DNA from: Enterobacter sp. RIT418
GTDB lineage: Bacteria > Pseudomonadota > Gammaproteobacteria > Enterobacterales > Enterobacteriaceae
Direction of reading: 5' to 3'
Assembly: GCF_003057745.1 (NCBI RefSeq)
Contig: NZ_QBJD02000021.1
Location: 1-64,000, forward strand
Length of the DNA: 64,000 nucleotides
The notes below the pieces were generated by a model. It searched no databases. It was given only the letters and a program-made list of their open reading frames with translations, and was not told the origin of the DNA. Each line of letters begins with the position of its first letter. The first letter of the stretch is position 1. Shown in pieces: positions 18,958 through 28,332 of this stretch. The position numbers and the translations under genes were made by a program.

Positions 18958-21387
18958 GTGTCCTCATTGCCGGTCGCCGTCGTCCTTCCCGAGCTGCTTT
19001 CTGCCCTACGCCACGCCCCGCAGGTTTTGCTCAACGCCCCCACGGGCGCGGGCAAATCCACCTGGCTGCCGCTGCAGATCCTGAACGCGGGCGCGATCCC
19101 CGGGAAAATTATCCTGCTCGAGCCGCGCCGCCTGGCCGCGCGCAACGTGGCGCAGCGCCTGGCGGAGCTGCTCAATGAAAAACCGGGCGAAACCGTCGGG
19201 TACCGCATGCGTGCCGAAAGCTGCACCGGGCCGAATACGCGCCTTGAAGTGGTGACCGAAGGCATTCTCACCCGCATGCTGCAAAACGACCCGGAGCTGA
19301 CCGGCGTCGGGCTGGTGATTCTGGATGAGTTCCACGAGCGCAGCCTGCAGGCGGATCTGGCGCTGGCGCTGCTGCTGGACGTGCAGCAGGGGCTGCGCGA
19401 CGACCTTAAGCTGCTGATTATGTCGGCCACCCTGGACAACGAGCGCCTTCAGCAAACCTTGCCCGACGCGCCGGTTATCTCCTCCGAAGGGCGAGCCTTT
19501 CCGGTGGCGCGGCGCTATCAGCCGCTGGCGGCGCATCAGCGCTTCGACGAGGCGGTTGCCGTGGCGACCGCAGAGCTTTTGCGTCACGAGCCGGGATCGC
19601 TGCTCCTGTTTTTGCCCGGCGTGGGCGAGATCCAGCGCGTGCAGGAACAGCTCGCCTCACGGGTGGGGCGCGACGTTATGCTTTGCCCACTGTACGGCGC
19701 GCTGCCGCTGAGCGAACAGCGTAAAGCGATCCTTCCCGCGCCTGAGGGCCAGCGCAAGGTTGTGCTGGCCACGAACATTGCCGAAACCAGCCTGACTATC
19801 GAAGGTATCCGCCTGGTGGTGGACAGCGCGCAGGAGAGGGTGGCCAGCTTCGATCCGAGAACCGGACTTACCCGGCTGCTGACCCAGCGCATAAGCCAGG
19901 CGTCGATGGTGCAGCGCGCGGGCCGAGCGGGGCGTCTTGAGCCGGGTATCTGTTTGCATTTAACCAGCGCCGAGCAGGCCGAACGCGCGGCGGCGCACGG
20001 CACGCCGGAAATCCTGCAGAGCGATCTCTCCGCGCTGGTGATGGACCTTCTGCAGTGGGGCTGTCCGGACCCGGCCCAGCTGACGTGGCTTAATCCGCCG
20101 CCCGCGGTGAACCTTGCGGCCGCGCGCGCGCTGCTGGCGCGGCTGGGAGCGCTGGAGGGCGAACGCCTGACCCCGCGCGGGCAGAAAATGGCCGCGCTGG
20201 GCAACGATCCGCGCCTGGCCGCCATGCTGGTGGCCGCGCAGGATAGTGACGACATTGCCACGGCGGCAAAGCTGGCGGCGATCCTGGAAGAGCCGCCGCG
20301 CGGCGGCAGCAGCGATCTGGCGCAGGCGTTTTCACGCAGCCAGGCAAACTGGCAGCAGCGCGCGCAGCAGCTTGCTAAGCGGCTCAACGCCCGGGGCGGG
20401 GCGCTTGATAGCGACCGTATCCCTATTCTCCTGGCGCAGGCTTTCCCGGACAGAATTGCCCGTCGGCGCGGTCTGGACGGCCGTTACCAGCTGGCGAACG
20501 GCATGGGCGCGATGCTGGACGGCGACGACCCGCTGACGCGCCGTGAATGGCTGATTGCCCCGCTTCTGCTGCAGGGCAGCCACTCTCCCGACGCGCGGAT
20601 CCTGCAGGCCATCTCGGTGGATATCGACGCCCTTACGCGGGAATGCCCTCAGTTACTGGAAAGCTCTGACACCGTGGAGTGGGACGATGCGCAGGGGACG
20701 CTGAAGGCGTTTCGCCGCAGCCAGATTGGCAGGCTCACTCTTGGGATGAAGCCGCTGGCAAAGCCGTCGGAAGAGGAGCTGCACCAGGCGATGCTGAACG
20801 GCATTCGGGAAAAAGGGCTTGGCGTACTAAACTGGACGCCGGAGGCAGAGCAATATCGTCTTCGCCTGCGCTGCGCCGCGCGCTGGCTGCCGGAATATAG
20901 CTGGCCGCAGGTTGACGATGAGGCGCTGCTGGCGTCTCTGGAGCGCTGGCTCCTGCCGCAAATGAGCGGCGTTCACTCGCTGCGGGCGTTAAAATCGCTT
21001 GATGTTAAGGCGGCGTTACAGAATTTAGTGGACTGGTCATTACGTCAACGTCTGGATAGTGAACTGCCTGGGCATTACACTGTGCCGACCGGAAGCCGGA
21101 TTGCCATTCGTTATCACGAGGATAACCCTCCGGCGCTGGCGGTGCGAATGCAGGAGATGTTCGGCGAAGCCGCTACGCCGTCTATCGCCGAAGGGCGGGT
21201 TCCGCTGGTGCTCGAACTGCTCTCTCCGGCGCATCGGCCGCTGCAGATCACCCGCGATCTGAGCGCGTTTTGGGCGGGCAGCTACCGTGAAGTGCAGAAA
21301 GAGATGAAGGGGCGCTACCCGAAGCACGTCTGGCCGGACGATCCGGCGAACGCGGCGCCGACGCGGCGAACGAAGAAGTATTCGTGA
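18958..21387 (+). CDS. hrpB: ATP-dependent RNA helicase HrpB
   Basis: A DEAH-family helicase of unknown specific role. From the GTG at 18958 it has 809 residues, the E. coli length, beginning VSSLPVAVVLPELL. It shows Walker A APTGAGKST (27-35), the DEFH box (123-126), SAT (156-158), TNIAETSLTI and QRAGRAGR, followed by the helicase-associated and HrpB-specific C-terminal domains. GTG is preferred because a GGAG sequence precedes it; an ATG at 18913 would add 15 residues. The C-terminus RRTKKYS is conserved. A REP-like element and terminator follow. Confidence 0.93.
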   Translation: MSSLPVAVVLPELLSALRHAPQVLLNAPTGAGKSTWLPLQILNAGAIPGKIILLEPRRLAARNVAQRLAELLNEKPGETVGYRMRAESCTGPNTRLEVVTEGILTRMLQNDPELTGVGLVILDEFHERSLQADLALALLLDVQQGLRDDLKLLIMSATLDNERLQQTLPDAPVISSEGRAFPVARRYQPLAAHQRFDEAVAVATAELLRHEPGSLLLFLPGVGEIQRVQEQLASRVGRDVMLCPLYGALPLSEQRKAILPAPEGQRKVVLATNIAETSLTIEGIRLVVDSAQERVASFDPRTGLTRLLTQRISQASMVQRAGRAGRLEPGICLHLTSAEQAERAAAHGTPEILQSDLSALVMDLLQWGCPDPAQLTWLNPPPAVNLAAARALLARLGALEGERLTPRGQKMAALGNDPRLAAMLVAAQDSDDIATAAKLAAILEEPPRGGSSDLAQAFSRSQANWQQRAQQLAKRLNARGGALDSDRIPILLAQAFPDRIARRRGLDGRYQLANGMGAMLDGDDPLTRREWLIAPLLLQGSHSPDARILQAISVDIDALTRECPQLLESSDTVEWDDAQGTLKAFRRSQIGRLTLGMKPLAKPSEEELHQAMLNGIREKGLGVLNWTPEAEQYRLRLRCAARWLPEYSWPQVDDEALLASLERWLLPQMSGVHSLRALKSLDVKAALQNLVDWSLRQRLDSELPGHYTVPTGSRIAIRYHEDNPPALAVRMQEMFGEAATPSIAEGRVPLVLELLSPAHRPLQITRDLSAFWAGSYREVQKEMKGRYPKHVWPDDPANAAPTRRTKKYS

Positions 21388-21394
21388 AAGGGGA

Positions 21395-21463
21395 ATGCGG
21401 CCTGATGCCGGATTGTGCGGCCTGATGCCCTCACCCCGGCCCTCTCCCACGGGGAGAGGGAGA
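21395..21463 (+). repeat. REP-like repeat, copy 3, with duplicated head
   Basis: The full copy starts near 21415 with GTGCGGCCTGATGCCCTCAC and has the CCCTCTCCC/GGGAGAGGG hairpin ending at 21463. Just before it, TGCGGCCTGATGCC (21396-21409) repeats the head without a hairpin. It is the only copy between two genes in the same direction (hrpB and mrcB). Confidence 0.78.
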
Positions 21464-21471
21464 AGACACTA

Positions 21472-21497
21472 AAAACGGCAACTCTCGTTACCGTTTT
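21472..21497 (+). terminator. Intrinsic terminator of hrpB
   Basis: The stem AAAACGG/CCGTTTT is extended by AAC/GTT after one C-A mismatch, with loop TCTC, and is followed by GCTTTTGTTTT. It resembles the other AAAACGG terminators that accompany the REP-like repeats. Confidence 0.75.
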
Positions 21498-21585
21498 GCT
21501 TTTGTTTTGAGAGATTTCTTCTTTCACCGTTCGGTGGAAGACAAGAGAATCTGGCCTTTGCGCCTGAATGTTGCGGAGAAAAAGC

Positions 21586-24108
21586 ATGGCGGGGAATGAC
21601 CGCGAGCCAATAGGACGGAAGGGAAAACCCTCGCGTCCGGCGAAAGAAAAGGTAAGCCGTCGTCGCCTCAGAGATGAGGACTATGACGATGACTATGAAG
21701 ACGATTATGAGGATGAGGAACCGATGCCGCGTAAAGGAAAAGGCAAAGGGCGCAAGCCTCGCGGCAAGCGCGGCTGGTTGTGGCTGCTGCTGAAGCTGTT
21801 CATTATTTTTGTCGTGCTGATTGCGATTTACGGCGTGTATCTGGATCAGAAGATCCGCAGCCGTATCGACGGGAAAGTCTGGCAACTGCCGGCGGCGGTG
21901 TATGGCCGCATGGTGAACCTTGAGCCGGACATGTCCATCAGCAAGAACGAGATGGTGAAGCTGCTGCAGGCCACGCAGTATCGTCAGGTCACGAAAATGA
22001 CCCGCCCCGGCGAATTTACCGTGCAGGCGAAAAGCATTGAGATGATCCGCCGTCCGTTCGACTTCCCGGACAGCAAAGAGGGGCAGGTGCGCGCGCGTCT
22101 GACCTTCGACGGCGATCGCCTTGAAACGATCGAGAACATGGACAACAACCGCCAGTTCGGGTTCTTCCGTCTCGATCCGCGCCTGATCACAATGCTCTCC
22201 TCGGCGAACGGCGAGCAGCGTCTGTTCGTCGCGCGTAACGGCTTCCCGGACCTGCTGGTGGATACGCTGCTGGCAACCGAAGACCGTCACTTCTACGAGC
22301 ACGACGGCATCAGCCTTTACTCCATCGGGCGTGCGGTGCTGGCAAACCTGACGGCGGGCCGCACGGTGCAGGGGGCGAGTACGCTGACCCAGCAGCTGGT
22401 TAAGAACCTGTTCCTCTCCAGCGAGCGCTCCTACTGGCGTAAGGCCAACGAAGCGTACATGGCTGTGCTGATGGACGCGCGCTACAGCAAGGATCGCATC
22501 CTTGAGCTGTACATGAACGAGGTGTACCTCGGCCAGAGCGGCGACAACGAGATCCGCGGCTTCCCGCTGGCGAGCCTGTACTACTTTGGCCGCCCGGTGG
22601 AAGAGCTGAGCCTTGACCAGCAGGCGCTGCTGGTGGGCATGGTGAAAGGGGCATCCATCTATAACCCGTGGCGCAACCCGAAGCTGGCGCTCGAGCGTCG
22701 TAACCTTGTGCTGCGTCTGCTGCAACAGCAGCAGGTGATTGACCAGGAGCTGTACGACATGCTGAGCGCGCGTCCGCTGGGCGTTCAGCCGCGCGGCGGC
22801 GTGATTTCACCGCAGCCTGCGTTTATGCAGATGGTGCGCCAGGAGCTGCAGAGCAAGCTCGGCGATAAGGTGAAAGATCTCTCCGGCGTGAAGATCTTTA
22901 CGACGTTCGACTCCGTTGCGCAGGACGCGGCGGAAAAGGCCGCCGTTGAAGGGATCCCGGTGCTGAAGAAGCAGCGCAAGCTGAGCGATCTGGAAACCGC
23001 AATGGTGGTCGTTGACCGCAACACCGGCGAGGTCCGCGCGATGGTTGGCGGCGCCGAGCCGCAGTTCGCGGGCTACAACCGCGCGATGCAGGCGCGCCGT
23101 TCGATTGGCTCTCTGGCAAAACCGGCGACCTATCTGACCGCGCTGAGCCAGCCGAATCTTTATCGTCTGAACACCTGGATCGCCGATGCGCCAATCTCCC
23201 TGCGCCAGCCTAACGGCCAGGTATGGTCGCCGCAGAACGACGATAAGCAGTTCAGCGGCCAGGTGATGCTGGTGGATGCGTTAACCCGCTCCATGAACGT
23301 GCCGACGGTGAACCTGGGGATGGCGCTGGGGCTGCCTGCAATTACGGATACCTGGCAGAAGCTGGGCGTGCCGAAGGATCAGCTGCACCCGGTGCCGGCG
23401 ATGATTCTGGGCGCGCTAAACCTGACGCCAATTGAAGTGGCGCAGGCATTCCAGACGATCGCCAGCGGCGGCAACCGCGCGCCGCTTTCCGCATTGCGCT
23501 CGGTGATCGCGGAAGATGGCTCCGTGCTGTACCAGAGCTTCCCGCAGGCGGAGCGTGCGGTACCGGCCCAGGCGGCGTATATGACGCTGTGGACCATGCA
23601 GCAGGTTGTGCAGCGTGGCACCGGCCGCCAGCTGGGCGCGAAGTATCCCGGACTGCATCTGGCGGGCAAAACCGGGACCACCAACAACAACGTTGATACC
23701 TGGTTTGCCGGTATTGACGGGCGTGAAGTGGTGATCACCTGGGTAGGCCGCGACAATAACCAGCCGACCAAGCTGTACGGCGCCAGCGGGGCGATGTCGA
23801 TTTACCAGCGCTATCTGGCGAATCAGTCTCCTGTGCCGTTGAATCTGGTCGCGCCGGAAGATGTTGTCGACATGGGCGTGGACGATGCCGGTAACTTCGT
23901 GTGCGGCGGCGGAATGCGTTCGCTGCCGGTGTGGACGACGAATCCGGACTCGCTGTGCCAGCAGAGCCAGCCTGAACAGCCGACGGGGAATCCGTTCGAT
24001 CAGTCTTCTCAACCGCAGCAGCAACAACAGCAACAGCCGCCGCAGAACGAGAAGAAAGACAGCGATGGCGTTGCCGGCTGGATTAAGGACATGTTCGGCG
24101 GTAACTAG
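21586..24108 (+). CDS. mrcB: Penicillin-binding protein 1B (bifunctional peptidoglycan synthase)
   Basis: PBP1b polymerises glycan strands and cross-links peptides, anchored in the inner membrane. The 840-residue protein has an acidic cytoplasmic tail ([16 protein letters not shown]), a membrane segment [20 protein letters not shown], the UB2H regulatory region, the transglycosylase motif [15 protein letters not shown] with its catalytic Glu, and the transpeptidase motifs [11 protein letters not shown] (catalytic Ser near 509), SMN and KTGTTNN. An internal Met47 matches the start of the short form in E. coli. The C-terminal tail is Gln-rich. The start at 21586 ([14 protein letters not shown]) follows a GGAG site. 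Confidence 0.97.
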   Translation: MAGNDREPIGRKGKPSRPAKEKVSRRRLRDEDYDDDYEDDYEDEEPMPRKGKGKGRKPRGKRGWLWLLLKLFIIFVVLIAIYGVYLDQKIRSRIDGKVWQLPAAVYGRMVNLEPDMSISKNEMVKLLQATQYRQVTKMTRPGEFTVQAKSIEMIRRPFDFPDSKEGQVRARLTFDGDRLETIENMDNNRQFGFFRLDPRLITMLSSANGEQRLFVARNGFPDLLVDTLLATEDRHFYEHDGISLYSIGRAVLANLTAGRTVQGASTLTQQLVKNLFLSSERSYWRKANEAYMAVLMDARYSKDRILELYMNEVYLGQSGDNEIRGFPLASLYYFGRPVEELSLDQQALLVGMVKGASIYNPWRNPKLALERRNLVLRLLQQQQVIDQELYDMLSARPLGVQPRGGVISPQPAFMQMVRQELQSKLGDKVKDLSGVKIFTTFDSVAQDAAEKAAVEGIPVLKKQRKLSDLETAMVVVDRNTGEVRAMVGGAEPQFAGYNRAMQARRSIGSLAKPATYLTALSQPNLYRLNTWIADAPISLRQPNGQVWSPQNDDKQFSGQVMLVDALTRSMNVPTVNLGMALGLPAITDTWQKLGVPKDQLHPVPAMILGALNLTPIEVAQAFQTIASGGNRAPLSALRSVIAEDGSVLYQSFPQAERAVPAQAAYMTLWTMQQVVQRGTGRQLGAKYPGLHLAGKTGTTNNNVDTWFAGIDGREVVITWVGRDNNQPTKLYGASGAMSIYQRYLANQSPVPLNLVAPEDVVDMGVDDAGNFVCGGGMRSLPVWTTNPDSLCQQSQPEQPTGNPFDQSSQPQQQQQQQPPQNEKKDSDGVAGWIKDMFGGN

Positions 24109-24113
24109 CGCTC

Positions 24114-24147
24114 AACATTCCCCCTTCTTCGGAAGGGGGAATGTTTT
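24114..24147 (+). terminator. Strong intrinsic terminator of mrcB
   Basis: A perfect 14-bp stem (24114-24127 with 24132-24145) is closed by a stable TTCG tetraloop and followed by TT. It begins six bases after the mrcB stop codon. The poor T-run downstream is balanced by the very stable stem. Confidence 0.85.
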
Positions 24148-24290
24148 CACCCTTCCATCTCATTTCTTTAACCGACATTTTATTTCGTATTAACTCTTCA
24201 TTTTCTCCTGATTAAATCTTAAACCCTTAATTCTCGTAGGGCCGCTTATCGCTTGCTATGCCGCCAGCGTTTCGCATATTATTCTGCGGT

Positions 24291-24309
24291 CATAATAATA
24301 ATTCTCGTT
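24291..24309 (+). promoter_or_regulatory. Fur-box-like operator upstream of fhuA
   Basis: CATAATAATAATTCTCGTT matches the 19-bp Fur consensus at about 12 of 19 positions. The adjoining TTACGTTATCATTC resembles a further half-site. It sits 36 bases before the fhuA start, where E. coli fhuA has its iron-regulated promoter. Repression by Fur-Fe(II) is expected but inferred. Confidence 0.7.
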
Positions 24310-24344
24310 TACGTTATCATTCACTCTTTCATCAGAGAACCATC

Positions 24345-26594
24345 ATGGCGCTTTCCAATACTGCTCAGCCAATTAATACGGCGCTGCGTAAAATCGCGGT
24401 TGTCGTCGCCACAGCGGTTGCCGGCATGTCCGCTTATGCGCAGGCCGCCGACACCTCAAAAAAAGAAGATACTATTACCGTCACCGCCGCACCGGCTGCA
24501 CAGGAAAGTGCCTGGGGACCCGCTGCGACCATCGCAGCAAGACAATCCGCGACCGGGACGAAAACAGACACGCCGATCCAGAAGGTTCCGCAGTCTATTT
24601 CCGTGGTCACCGCCGAAGAGATGGCGCTGCACCAGCCGCGCTCGGTGAAAGAAGCCCTGAGCTACACGCCGGGCGTTGCGGTTGGCACGCGTGGTGCGTC
24701 CAATACCTATGATTATCTGGTCATTCGCGGCTTTGCGGCCGACGGCCAGAGCCAGAACAACTACCTCGACGGCATGAAGATGCAGGGCAACTTCTATAAC
24801 GACGCGGTAATTGACCCTTATATGTTGGAGCGCGCTGAAATCATGCGCGGTCCGGTTTCCGTTCTGTATGGAAAAAGCAGCCCGGGCGGCCTGCTGAACA
24901 TGGTAAGCAAGCGCCCAACCACCGAGCCGCTGCGAGAGATCCAGTTCAAAATGGGCACCGACAGCCTGTTCCAGACCGGCTTTGACTTCAGCGATGCGAT
25001 CGATGACGACGGCGTTTATTCTTACCGCCTGACCGGCGTGGCGCGCTCCAACAACGCGCAGCAGGAAGACAAAGGCGAGCAGCGTTATGCCATCGCGCCG
25101 TCGTTCTCCTGGCGTCCGGATGACAAAACCACCTTCACCTTCCTCTCTTACTTCCAGAACGAGCCGGAAACGGGCTACTACGGCTGGCTGCCAAAAGAGG
25201 GAACGGTCGATCCGCTGCCGAACGGCAGTCGTCTGCCGACCAACTTCAACGAAGGGGCGAAGAACAACACCTATTCCCGCAACCAGAAGATGGTGGGATA
25301 CAGCTTCGACCACGAGTTTAACGACACCTTCACCGTGCGTCAGAACCTGCGCTTCGCCGAGAATAAAACCTCGCAGAACAGCGTTTACGGCTACGGCGTT
25401 TGTACCGACCCGGCGAACGCCGGCAGCAAGCAGTGTGCGGCGCTATCCTCTGCGGACAAAGGCCATTTCCTGGCGCGTAAATACGTTATCGATGACGAGA
25501 AGCTGCAGAACTTCACCGTCGATACCCAGCTGCAGAGCAAGTTCGCGACCGGCGCAATGGACCACACCCTGCTGACCGGCGTTGACTTCATGCGCATGCG
25601 CAACGACATCAACTCCTGGTTCGGCTACGACGACTCCGTGCCGCTGCTGGATCTCTACAATCCGGTGAGCAGCGATTTTGATTTTGGTGCGAAAGATCCG
25701 GCCAACTCCGGCCCGTATCAGATCCTAAACCGCCAGAAGCAAACCGGCCTGTACGTGCAGGATCAGGCGCAGTGGGACAAGGTGCTGGTCACCCTGGGCG
25801 GCCGCTACGACTGGGCAGATCAGGAGTCGTATAACCGCGTGGCAAACACCACCTCCAAACGCGATGATACCCAGTTCACCTGGCGCGGCGGCGTTAACTA
25901 TCTGTTCGATAACGGCGTAACCCCGTACTTCAGCTACAGCGAATCCTTCGAACCGTCTTCCCAGACCGACGCGCAGGGCAAGCTGTTCTCGCCGTCTAAA
26001 GGCAAACAGTACGAAGCGGGCGTGAAGTACGTGCCGAGCGATCGTCCGATTGTTATCACCGGCGCGCTGTACCAGCTGACGAAAACCAACAACCTGATGG
26101 CCGATCCGGCGGGCGGATTCTTCTCCGTTGAAGGCGGCGAAATCCGCGCCCGCGGCGTTGAGCTTGAAGCCAAAGCCGCGCTGTCTGCCAGCGTGAACGT
26201 TGTCGGTTCTTATACCTACACCGATGCGGAATACACCACCGACACCAACTACAAAGGCAACACGCCTGCGCAGGTGCCAAAACACATGGCGTCCGTCTGG
26301 GGCGATTACACCCTGTATGACGGCGCGCTGTCTGGCCTGACGCTGGGCACGGGCGTGCGTTACACCGGCTCCAGCAAAGGCGACCCGGCGAACAGCTTCA
26401 CTGTGGGCAGCTACACCGTTGTGGATGCGCTGGTGCGTTACGATCTGGCCCGCGTTGGCCTGGCGGGGTCCAACGTGGCGCTGCACGTGAACAACCTGTT
26501 CGATCGTGAATACGTTGCCAGCTGCTTCAACACCTACGGATGCTTCTGGGGTGCCGAACGTCAGGTTGTCGCGACGGCGACCTTCCGCTTCTAA
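24345..26594 (+). CDS. fhuA: Ferrichrome outer-membrane receptor FhuA (TonB-dependent)
   Basis: FhuA imports ferrichrome across the outer membrane using TonB energy. In E. coli it is also the receptor of phages T1, T5 and phi80 and of colicin M. The 749-residue precursor has a signal peptide ending at AYAQAAD, a TonB box-like KEDTITVTAA, a plug domain (QKVPQSISVVTAEEM to GPVSVLYGKSSPGGLLNMVSK) and a 22-strand barrel ending in ATATFRF with terminal Phe. The loop cysteines in YGVCTDPANAGSKQCAA and the pair near CFNTYGCF are kept. The start at 24345 yields the family signal peptide. It heads fhuACDB. Confidence 0.97.
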   Translation: MALSNTAQPINTALRKIAVVVATAVAGMSAYAQAADTSKKEDTITVTAAPAAQESAWGPAATIAARQSATGTKTDTPIQKVPQSISVVTAEEMALHQPRSVKEALSYTPGVAVGTRGASNTYDYLVIRGFAADGQSQNNYLDGMKMQGNFYNDAVIDPYMLERAEIMRGPVSVLYGKSSPGGLLNMVSKRPTTEPLREIQFKMGTDSLFQTGFDFSDAIDDDGVYSYRLTGVARSNNAQQEDKGEQRYAIAPSFSWRPDDKTTFTFLSYFQNEPETGYYGWLPKEGTVDPLPNGSRLPTNFNEGAKNNTYSRNQKMVGYSFDHEFNDTFTVRQNLRFAENKTSQNSVYGYGVCTDPANAGSKQCAALSSADKGHFLARKYVIDDEKLQNFTVDTQLQSKFATGAMDHTLLTGVDFMRMRNDINSWFGYDDSVPLLDLYNPVSSDFDFGAKDPANSGPYQILNRQKQTGLYVQDQAQWDKVLVTLGGRYDWADQESYNRVANTTSKRDDTQFTWRGGVNYLFDNGVTPYFSYSESFEPSSQTDAQGKLFSPSKGKQYEAGVKYVPSDRPIVITGALYQLTKTNNLMADPAGGFFSVEGGEIRARGVELEAKAALSASVNVVGSYTYTDAEYTTDTNYKGNTPAQVPKHMASVWGDYTLYDGALSGLTLGTGVRYTGSSKGDPANSFTVGSYTVVDALVRYDLARVGLAGSNVALHVNNLFDREYVASCFNTYGCFWGAERQVVATATFRF

Positions 26595-26644
26595 TCTCGC
26601 TTTGGGCACGGTTCGCCGTGCCCTTTTTATTTAAGTTGGCCGAC

Positions 26645-27442
26645 ATGCAGGATAATAAAACGCAGTCCGATACCACCTTTGCGCTAGATAATCTCTCCTT
26701 TCGCGTACCCGGGCGCACGCTGCTGCACCCGCTCTCCCTCACGTTTCCCGCGGGCAAAGTAACCGGCCTGATTGGCCACAACGGCTCGGGCAAATCCACG
26801 CTGCTGAAAATGCTAGGCCGCCATCAGGCGCCTTCTGAAGGCGAGATCCTGCTGGACGGTCAGCCGCTCGAAAGCTGGAACAGCAAAGCCTTCGCCCGCA
26901 AGGTCGCCTATCTGCCGCAGCAGCTGCCGCAGGCGGAAGGCATGACGGTGCGCGAGCTGGTGGCGATTGGGCGTTACCCTTGGCACGGCGCGCTTGGGCG
27001 CTTCGGCGTGGCCGACCGGGAGAAGGTGGAAGAGGCAATTGGGCTGGTCGGGCTGAAGCCGCTGGCGCACCGCCTGGTGGATAGCCTGTCGGGCGGAGAA
27101 CGCCAGCGCGCGTGGATTGCGATGCTGGTGGCGCAGGACAGCCGCTGCCTCCTGCTTGATGAACCAACGTCCGCGCTGGACATTGCCCATCAGGTCGACG
27201 TGCTGGCGCTGGTGCATCGCCTGAGCCAGCAGCGCGGCCTGACGGTGATCGCGGTCCTGCATGATATCAACATGGCGGCGCGATACTGTGACTACCTCGT
27301 GGCGCTGCGCGGCGGAGAGATGATTGCCCAGGGCTCGCCGTCCGAGCTGATGCGCAGCGAAACGCTGGAACACATCTACGGTATTCCAATGGGTATCCTG
27401 CCTCACCCTGCCGGGGCTGCACCGGTGAGCTTTGTTTACTGA
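26645..27442 (+). CDS. fhuC: Fe(3+)-hydroxamate ABC transporter ATP-binding protein FhuC
   Basis: The ATPase of the inner-membrane hydroxamate-siderophore importer. The 265-residue protein has Walker A GHNGSGKST (44-52), the Q-loop in AYLPQQLP, the signature LSGGERQRAWIA, Walker B CLLLDEPTSALD and the switch His in LHDINMAARY. The start at 26645 (MQDNKTQSDTTFALDN) matches the E. coli length. It begins 50 bases after fhuA, and its stop overlaps the fhuD start by one base (TGATG), so translation of fhuC and fhuD is coupled. Confidence 0.97.
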   Translation: MQDNKTQSDTTFALDNLSFRVPGRTLLHPLSLTFPAGKVTGLIGHNGSGKSTLLKMLGRHQAPSEGEILLDGQPLESWNSKAFARKVAYLPQQLPQAEGMTVRELVAIGRYPWHGALGRFGVADREKVEEAIGLVGLKPLAHRLVDSLSGGERQRAWIAMLVAQDSRCLLLDEPTSALDIAHQVDVLALVHRLSQQRGLTVIAVLHDINMAARYCDYLVALRGGEMIAQGSPSELMRSETLEHIYGIPMGILPHPAGAAPVSFVY

Positions 27443-28332
27443 TGCTGGACAATACACGCATTACCCGCCGCCGCCTGCTGACGGCGATGGCGCTCTCTCC
27501 GCTGCTGCTGAAGATGAATACGGCGCGCGCGGAGAACATCGATCTGCGCCGCATCGTGGCGCTGGAATGGCTTCCCGTCGAGCTGATGATGGCGCTGGGC
27601 GTCACGCCCTACGGCGTCGCCGATATTCCCAACTACAACCTGTGGGTGAACGAGCCGAAGCTGCCGGAGTCGGTTATCGACATCGGCCTGCGCACCGAGC
27701 CTAACCTTGAGCTTCTCACCCAAATGAAGCCGTCATTTCTATTCTGGTCGGCGGGCTACGGCCCGTCGGAAGCGATCATGTCGCGCATTGCGCCCGGCCG
27801 CGGCTTCACCTTCAGCGACGGCAAAAAGCCGCTGGCGATGGCGAAAAAGTCCATCAACGAAATGGCGCAGTTTCTCAATCGCGAAGCCGAGGCGAAAACG
27901 CATCTCGCGGAATTTGACGCGCTGATTGACTCGCTCAGGCCGCGCTTTGCCAACCGCGGCGATCGGCCTCTGCTGATGGTCACGCTGCTGGATGCCCGCC
28001 ATATGCTGGTCTTCGGGAAAAACTGCCTGTTCCAGGAAGTGCTTGATAGCTTCGGCATTCGCAATGCCTGGGAAGGGGAGATGACCTTCTGGGGCAGCAC
28101 CGCCGTGGGCATTGACCGCCTGGCGGCGTTCCGGGACGTGGACGTGCTGTGCTTCGATCACGGCAACGAGCGCGAGATGCAGGCGCTGATGGCAACCCCG
28201 CTGTGGCAGGCGATGCCGTTCGTGCGCGAAGGGCGCTTCCAGCGCGCCCCCGCCGTGTGGTTCTACGGCGCGACGCTGTCGGCGATGCATTTTGCGCGCG
28301 TGCTGGACAACGCGCTGGGAGGAAAAGCATGA
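27442..28332 (+). CDS. fhuD: Fe(3+)-hydroxamate periplasmic binding protein FhuD
   Basis: FhuD captures ferric hydroxamates (ferrichrome, aerobactin, coprogen) in the periplasm and delivers them to FhuB. The 296-residue length equals E. coli. The N-terminus carries a twin-arginine signal, ITRRRLLTAMALSPLLLKMN, ending near ARAE. The body is a class III binding protein with two lobes joined by a long helix, seen in VALEWLPVELMMALGV and ALMATPLWQAMPFVREGRF. The gene overlaps fhuC by one base and fhuB by four (ATGA). Confidence 0.96.
   Translation: MLDNTRITRRRLLTAMALSPLLLKMNTARAENIDLRRIVALEWLPVELMMALGVTPYGVADIPNYNLWVNEPKLPESVIDIGLRTEPNLELLTQMKPSFLFWSAGYGPSEAIMSRIAPGRGFTFSDGKKPLAMAKKSINEMAQFLNREAEAKTHLAEFDALIDSLRPRFANRGDRPLLMVTLLDARHMLVFGKNCLFQEVLDSFGIRNAWEGEMTFWGSTAVGIDRLAAFRDVDVLCFDHGNEREMQALMATPLWQAMPFVREGRFQRAPAVWFYGATLSAMHFARVLDNALGGKA

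Noticed and set aside
18885-19439. Long N-terminal extension of thpR
   Set aside because: The added 185 residues run antisense to the start of hrpB and are Ser/Arg-rich; the family start is [12 protein letters not shown] at 18884.
21469-22725. A 418-codon open frame antisense to mrcB
   Set aside because: Low-complexity His/Gln/Val-rich translation with no family resemblance, fully inside the PBP1b gene.
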